Source: Dyadobacter linearis (GTDB lineage Bacteria > Bacteroidota > Bacteroidia > Cytophagales > Spirosomataceae). From it: a DNA stretch of 64,000 nt. The translations under genes and the position numbers were made by a program. Of this stretch, positions 60,659 through 64,000 are shown one piece after another (the first letter of the stretch is position 1; each line of letters begins with the position of its first letter). The stretch lies in contig NZ_CAJRAU010000003.1 of NCBI RefSeq assembly GCF_907165045.1, forward strand, positions 186,001-250,000. Direction: 5' to 3'. The notes below the pieces were generated by a model. The model saw only the letters and a list, made by a program, of their open reading frames with translations, ran no database searches and was not told the DNA's origin.

Positions 60659-62779
60659 TTAACTGATCCTACTCCAGTTCGTTTCTTCCTTTTTCAGATT
60701 GTCGAGATGCAATTTGATGGGCTTATGAGCGGGCTGGAGTAAATCAGGATCTCTTCCCAGAATATCCTCCGCCGAAAGTCGCGCTGCTTTTAATATCTCC
60801 CCATCCTGTGCCAGATTAGCTACTAGCAAATCTACCAGACCGCTTTGCTGCGTGCCCGAAATATCCCCCGGCCCTCTCAATTGCAGATCAACTTCTGCTA
60901 TTTCGAAACCATCATTGGTGCGGCACATCGTCTCGATCCGCAGCTTTGTATCTTTTGAGATTTTATAATCCGTCATCAAAATACAATACGATTGCTCGGC
61001 TCCCCGGCCTACCCTGCCTCGTAACTGGTGCAGCTGGGAAAGGCCAAATCTTTCTGCATTTTCAATGACCATCACCGAAGCATTAGGCACATTCACACCT
61101 ACTTCAATAACCGTCGTGGCGACCAGGATCTTCGTTTCATGGCGCACAAAACGGCCCATTTCATAGTCTTTATCCTGCGACTTCATTTTCCCATGCAGGA
61201 TACTGATCGGAACATCGGGAAAAGACCTTGAAACACTTTCATATCCGTCCATCAAATCTTTCAAATCCATTTTTTCGGATTCTTCTATTAATGGATAAAC
61301 CATGTAGATCTGGCGGCCTTTCGCGATTTCTTCTTTTATAAAACCAAAAACAGAAGTCCGGTGCGCATCGTACCGATGTACTGTTTTGATTGGTTTCCTA
61401 CCTGCGGGAAGTTCATCGATCGCAGAAATATCCAGGTCGCCGTAAAGCGTCATCGCTAGTGTTCTTGGTATTGGTGTAGCTGTCATAACCAGCATGTGCG
61501 GGTAAATGCGGCTGTTTTTGGCCCACAACCTGGCGCGTTGTGCTACGCCGAAACGGTGCTGTTCATCGATAATGCAAAGTCCCAGATTTTTGAACTGTAC
61601 AATATCTTCCAGCAGCGCGTGCGTACCGACGATAATCTGCATGGAACCGTCGAGTAATTGCTTGTGAATAACCTCCCTTTCCTTCTTTTTGGTTGATCCG
61701 GTGAGTTTTCCAATGTTAACACCGAGTAGTTCTGCAAATTTCTTTAAACCCTGGTAATGCTGATCGGCGAGGATTTCCGTCGGCGCCATTAAGCAGGCTT
61801 GTGCGTCGTTATCCAATGCAAACAGCATACTGATAAATGCCACGATCGTTTTTCCAGAACCTACGTCGCCTTGCAACAGGCGGTTCATCTGCTTGCCCGT
61901 TTTTAGGTCTTCGTGAATTTCATGAAGTACCCGGATCTGCGCATTGGTAAGCTGGAAAGGCAGAAACTGATCGTAGAATATCTTGACCAGATTCGTGAGA
62001 CTGAATACCATTCCCGGATATTCGGTCTTGTGCAAAAGCTTGTTCTTGATCAGCCGGAACTGATTGTAGAACAGCTCTTCAAATTTCAGCCTCCGCTGCG
62101 CCTGGTGCAGCGATTTCTGGCTTTCAGGTAAATGAAAATGCCAGAGTGCATCGGCCTTGGAAATGAGCCGGTACTTCCGGGTAAGATCTTCCGGAAGCGT
62201 CTCCCGGATATGCGATCGGGAGATTTCGAGCAGGCTCCGCATCATTTTACTGATCGCGCGGCTATCGACGAATTTCCGCCTTAGTTTCTCTGTAAGCGGG
62301 TAAATAGGTTGCCAGAATCCACCTCCCTGATTCTCATTCGTGAGCAGGTCAATATCGGGATGTGTAATGCTCCACCGCCCTCCGAAAGACAGCGGCTTGC
62401 CGTAGACGATATATTCCGTATTGGCCCGCAGACTTTTCTCGTACCAGTTAATACTCTGAAACCAAACGAGTTCCATCAAGCCCGTACCGTCAGAAAAGTA
62501 GGCTACCAAACGTTTCTTATTGCCCTCCCCAACGGTAGTGATTTCCCGCAGCCTGCCTTTGATCTGGGCGGCCGGAAGCTGTTCGTTCAGCTGCGAGATC
62601 TGATGAAAAACAGTACGGTCTTCGTGGCGGAAAGGATAATGCTGAATAAGATCGCCGAATGTAAAAATACCCAGTTCCTGATTCAGCAAGGCCGCTTTTT
62701 GCGGACCGACACCTTTTAAAAATTCGATCTTGGTGTCGAAGAAACGGGTTCTTACTGATGAGATAGTGTCTGGCGTCAT
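60659..62779 (-). CDS. recG: ATP-dependent DNA helicase RecG
   Basis: This 706-residue helicase remodels stalled replication forks and branched DNA. An N-terminal wedge/OB domain (IEFLKGVGPQKAALLNQELG, then IKGRLREITTVGEGNKKRLVAYFSDGTGLMELVWF) precedes the motor. Motif I is LLQGDVGSGKTIVAFISML, motif Ia MAPTEILADQH, motif II IIDEQHRFG (DEQH box), motif III MTATPIPRTLA. Later are VATTVIEVGVNVPNASVMVIENAERFGLSQLHQLRGRVGRG and the TRG region GPGDISGTQQSGL. Length and motifs are normal. Confidence 0.96.
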   Translation of the reverse strand: MTPDTISSVRTRFFDTKIEFLKGVGPQKAALLNQELGIFTFGDLIQHYPFRHEDRTVFHQISQLNEQLPAAQIKGRLREITTVGEGNKKRLVAYFSDGTGLMELVWFQSINWYEKSLRANTEYIVYGKPLSFGGRWSITHPDIDLLTNENQGGGFWQPIYPLTEKLRRKFVDSRAISKMMRSLLEISRSHIRETLPEDLTRKYRLISKADALWHFHLPESQKSLHQAQRRLKFEELFYNQFRLIKNKLLHKTEYPGMVFSLTNLVKIFYDQFLPFQLTNAQIRVLHEIHEDLKTGKQMNRLLQGDVGSGKTIVAFISMLFALDNDAQACLMAPTEILADQHYQGLKKFAELLGVNIGKLTGSTKKKEREVIHKQLLDGSMQIIVGTHALLEDIVQFKNLGLCIIDEQHRFGVAQRARLWAKNSRIYPHMLVMTATPIPRTLAMTLYGDLDISAIDELPAGRKPIKTVHRYDAHRTSVFGFIKEEIAKGRQIYMVYPLIEESEKMDLKDLMDGYESVSRSFPDVPISILHGKMKSQDKDYEMGRFVRHETKILVATTVIEVGVNVPNASVMVIENAERFGLSQLHQLRGRVGRGAEQSYCILMTDYKISKDTKLRIETMCRTNDGFEIAEVDLQLRGPGDISGTQQSGLVDLLVANLAQDGEILKAARLSAEDILGRDPDLLQPAHKPIKLHLDNLKKEETNWSRIS

Positions 62780-62966
62780 TGTCCAAATATAACGCCAAAA
62801 CTGTTAAAACGCGGATTAACAAGGCGCAATATGTTAATCAAAGTTAATGTCGCACGATGTCGCTACTTTCTCGACTGACCGGCTTGGTTAACAACATTTG
62901 ATTTACGTATTTCGTTGAAATTTAAGTTTCCCAATCACCAAATTCAATTTAATAAAATCTAAGTTT

Positions 62967-63467
62967 ATGAAAACAACATTCTTAGCACTTTTCGTATCCC
63001 TGATCGCATTGACGACAGCCTGCGCACAAAGCCCGAGAGTTACAGCCGAAGGCAAAAATGTGAGCGTCGCTTACGGTCAGCCATCTAAAAAGGGCCGCGT
63101 TCTGTTTGGAAAAGAAGGTAGCGAAAGCCTTGAAAAATATGACAAGATTTGGAGAACAGGAGCAAACAAATCCACTGAGATCACTTTCAAAAAAGACGGA
63201 ATGTTTGCTGGTAAAAGTGTAAAAGCTGGTACTTACAGCCTGTTTACAATTCCTGGCGAAAAAGAATGGTCGATCATCCTGAACTCTGTTTTGGAACAAT
63301 CAGGCGCTTATGATTACGAAAAAAACAAAGGCAAAGATGTTTTGAAAGTAACAGTACCTGCTAAGAAATACCCGACATCAGAAGAAAAACTGACATTCAT
63401 GGTGAAAGACAATTCAGTTGATTTCCAGTGGGATAAAGAAGGATTTTCGGTTCCTGTGAAGTTCTGA
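62967..63467 (+). CDS. DUF2911 domain protein, secreted
   Basis: This 166-residue protein has a signal peptide (TTFLALFVSLIALTTACAQ) with a possible lipobox TTAC. The DUF2911 core is VTAEGKNVSVAYGQPSKKGRVLFGK, KIWRTGANKSTEITF, and AGTYSLFTIPGEKEWSIILN. The family is widespread in Bacteroidota; function unknown. It has its own upstream region of 187 bases, divergent from recG, and a strong terminator afterwards. Confidence 0.9.
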   Translation: MKTTFLALFVSLIALTTACAQSPRVTAEGKNVSVAYGQPSKKGRVLFGKEGSESLEKYDKIWRTGANKSTEITFKKDGMFAGKSVKAGTYSLFTIPGEKEWSIILNSVLEQSGAYDYEKNKGKDVLKVTVPAKKYPTSEEKLTFMVKDNSVDFQWDKEGFSVPVKF

Positions 63468-63483
63468 GGATTTTAATACAAAT

Positions 63484-63525
63484 AAAAAAACCGGAAGTTG
63501 GCCAGCCCAGCTTCCGGTTTTTTTT
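63484..63525. terminator. Bidirectional terminator between the DUF2911 and winged-helix genes
   Basis: CCGGAAG (63491-63497) pairs with CTTCCGG (63511-63517), flanked by A7 on the left and T8 on the right, so it can end transcription from both sides. Confidence 0.85.
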
Positions 63526-63526
63526 G

Positions 63527-63823
63527 CTATAAATTCTCTCGTATCATATTCTCCAAAACCTGCAAATGTTCAGAGAATGCTTTCTGTCCCTGGTCGGTGG
63601 CTTTGTAGGTGGTGAGTGGCTTCCGGCCGGAGAACTGCTTTTGGAATACTACATATTTAGCCTCCTCCAACGCTTTTAGGTGAGAGGCAAGGTTACCGTC
63701 GGTCAATTGTAAAAGGTCCTTCAATTCATTAAAACTGACAGAATCATTCACAACAAGTACCGACATCAGGCCAAGTCTGATTTTACTTTCAAAAACTTTA
63801 TTAAACTTTTCTAACCAGTCCAT
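63527..63823 (-). CDS. Small winged-helix transcriptional regulator (HTH_34-like)
   Basis: This 98-residue protein is a single winged-helix domain: KIRLGLMSVLVVNDSVSFNELKDLLQLTDGNLASHLKALEEAKYVVFQKQFSGRKPLTTYKATDQGQKAF. It is of the ArsR/MarR-like PF13601 type, without visible ligand cysteines. Such regulators usually control the membrane-protein gene next to them. Here the end of a short membrane-type ORF lies 24 bases upstream on the same strand. Confidence 0.88.
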   Translation of the reverse strand: MDWLEKFNKVFESKIRLGLMSVLVVNDSVSFNELKDLLQLTDGNLASHLKALEEAKYVVFQKQFSGRKPLTTYKATDQGQKAFSEHLQVLENMIRENL

Positions 63824-63847
63824 ATTTACAGTTTCCCTCCTCCGCTA

Positions 63848-64000
63848 CTAATTAGCCTGCATAAATTGCATTGCATCGCGGTTTCGCGTCCATACTGCCT
63901 CGTCACGCAGACTATTCGCCTGTACTGTCATAATCGAGGACACAACTCCTGTCCCGACTGATACCCAAAAAAATGTCTTCCAGTTATCCCGGTTACCCGA
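63848..64000 (-). CDS. C-terminal fragment of an unidentified protein (start outside window)
   Basis: A reading frame open from the window edge ends with TAG at 63848-63850, coding 50 residues. It contains one probable membrane segment (FFWVSVGTGVVSSIMTV) and ends AMQFMQAN. Its position 24 bases before the regulator gene on the same strand supports a real gene of the same operon. No family is recognised. Confidence 0.5.
   Translation of the reverse strand, partial: SGNRDNWKTFFWVSVGTGVVSSIMTVQANSLRDEAVWTRNRDAMQFMQAN

Noticed and set aside
1-64000. tRNA or rRNA genes, insertion sequences, prophage
   Set aside because: By reading both strands I found no cloverleaf gene, transposase or phage structural gene. 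A tRNA scan would be decisive, and I could not run one.

Overview
The window looks like a chromosomal segment of a Bacteroidota bacterium, most probably a Cytophagales member close to Dyadobacter or Spirosoma. The clues are SusC/SusD nutrient-uptake genes, GSCFA, DUF2911, DUF1573 and DUF6934 proteins, a long Bacteroidota-type NusB (388 aa), large double-module FtsX/MacB permeases, many lipoproteins and promoters of the TAnnTTTG (-7) class. I see no rRNA, tRNA, CRISPR array, insertion sequence or prophage. The genus is an inference from protein style, not a database match.

Layout. 1-10.7 kb: the N-terminal part of one SusC-type transporter, a cytochrome c/FG-GAP lipoprotein, a carboxypeptidase-regulatory-domain protein, and a complete SusC-SusD-lipoprotein operon on the minus strand. 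10.9-13.0 kb: a BlaI-type repressor and an M56 (BlaR1-like) membrane peptidase split by an in-frame TAG. 13.1-22.0 kb (minus): phosphohexomutase, MGH1-like glycosidase, an unusually long D-Ala-D-Ala ligase, NifU-type Fe-S protein, Mrp ATPase and a GSCFA protein. 22.1-25.3 kb (plus): DUF6934 protein, an overlapping 48-codon ORF, a GH16 glucanase lipoprotein, and dnaX, which carries an A10 tract at the end of its clamp-loader part. 25.3-29.0 kb (minus): the housekeeping cluster nusB-ytxH-DUF1573-yajC-ybbR-coaE. 29.2-31.0 kb: an MsbA-like ABC exporter.

31.0-36.8 kb is the most distinctive part: a LexA/CI-like self-cleaving repressor (HTH plus S24), divergent from a Y-family polymerase with a clamp-binding motif, followed on the same strand by a short DnaE2-type polymerase. 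The divergent promoter is covered by TTGGAA/TTCCAA inverted repeats that overlap both -7 boxes. I read this as a damage-inducible mutagenesis cassette. A HigBA module sits between the two polymerases in the opposite orientation; its toxin gene is broken and its antitoxin intact.

36.9-44.1 kb: lipocalin-like lipoprotein, M16 peptidase, nicotinate phosphoribosyltransferase, a small XRE regulator and glycyl-tRNA synthetase. 44.3-56.8 kb: an export region with three 800-residue MacB/FtsX permeases, a LolD/MacB-type ATPase and a TolC-family protein, interrupted by an orphan DUF433 antitoxin and an MFS exporter. One permease is in a tight operon with a small secreted protein and a membrane-anchored winged-helix regulator whose sensor domain faces the periplasm. 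57.0-64.0 kb: two outer-membrane barrel proteins, an SGNH-hydrolase lipoprotein, an FGGY sugar kinase, recG, a DUF2911 protein, a small winged-helix regulator and the tail of one more gene.

No stretch longer than 300 bases lacks a gene. The larger intergenic gaps hold terminators, promoter boxes and two families of short palindromic repeats.
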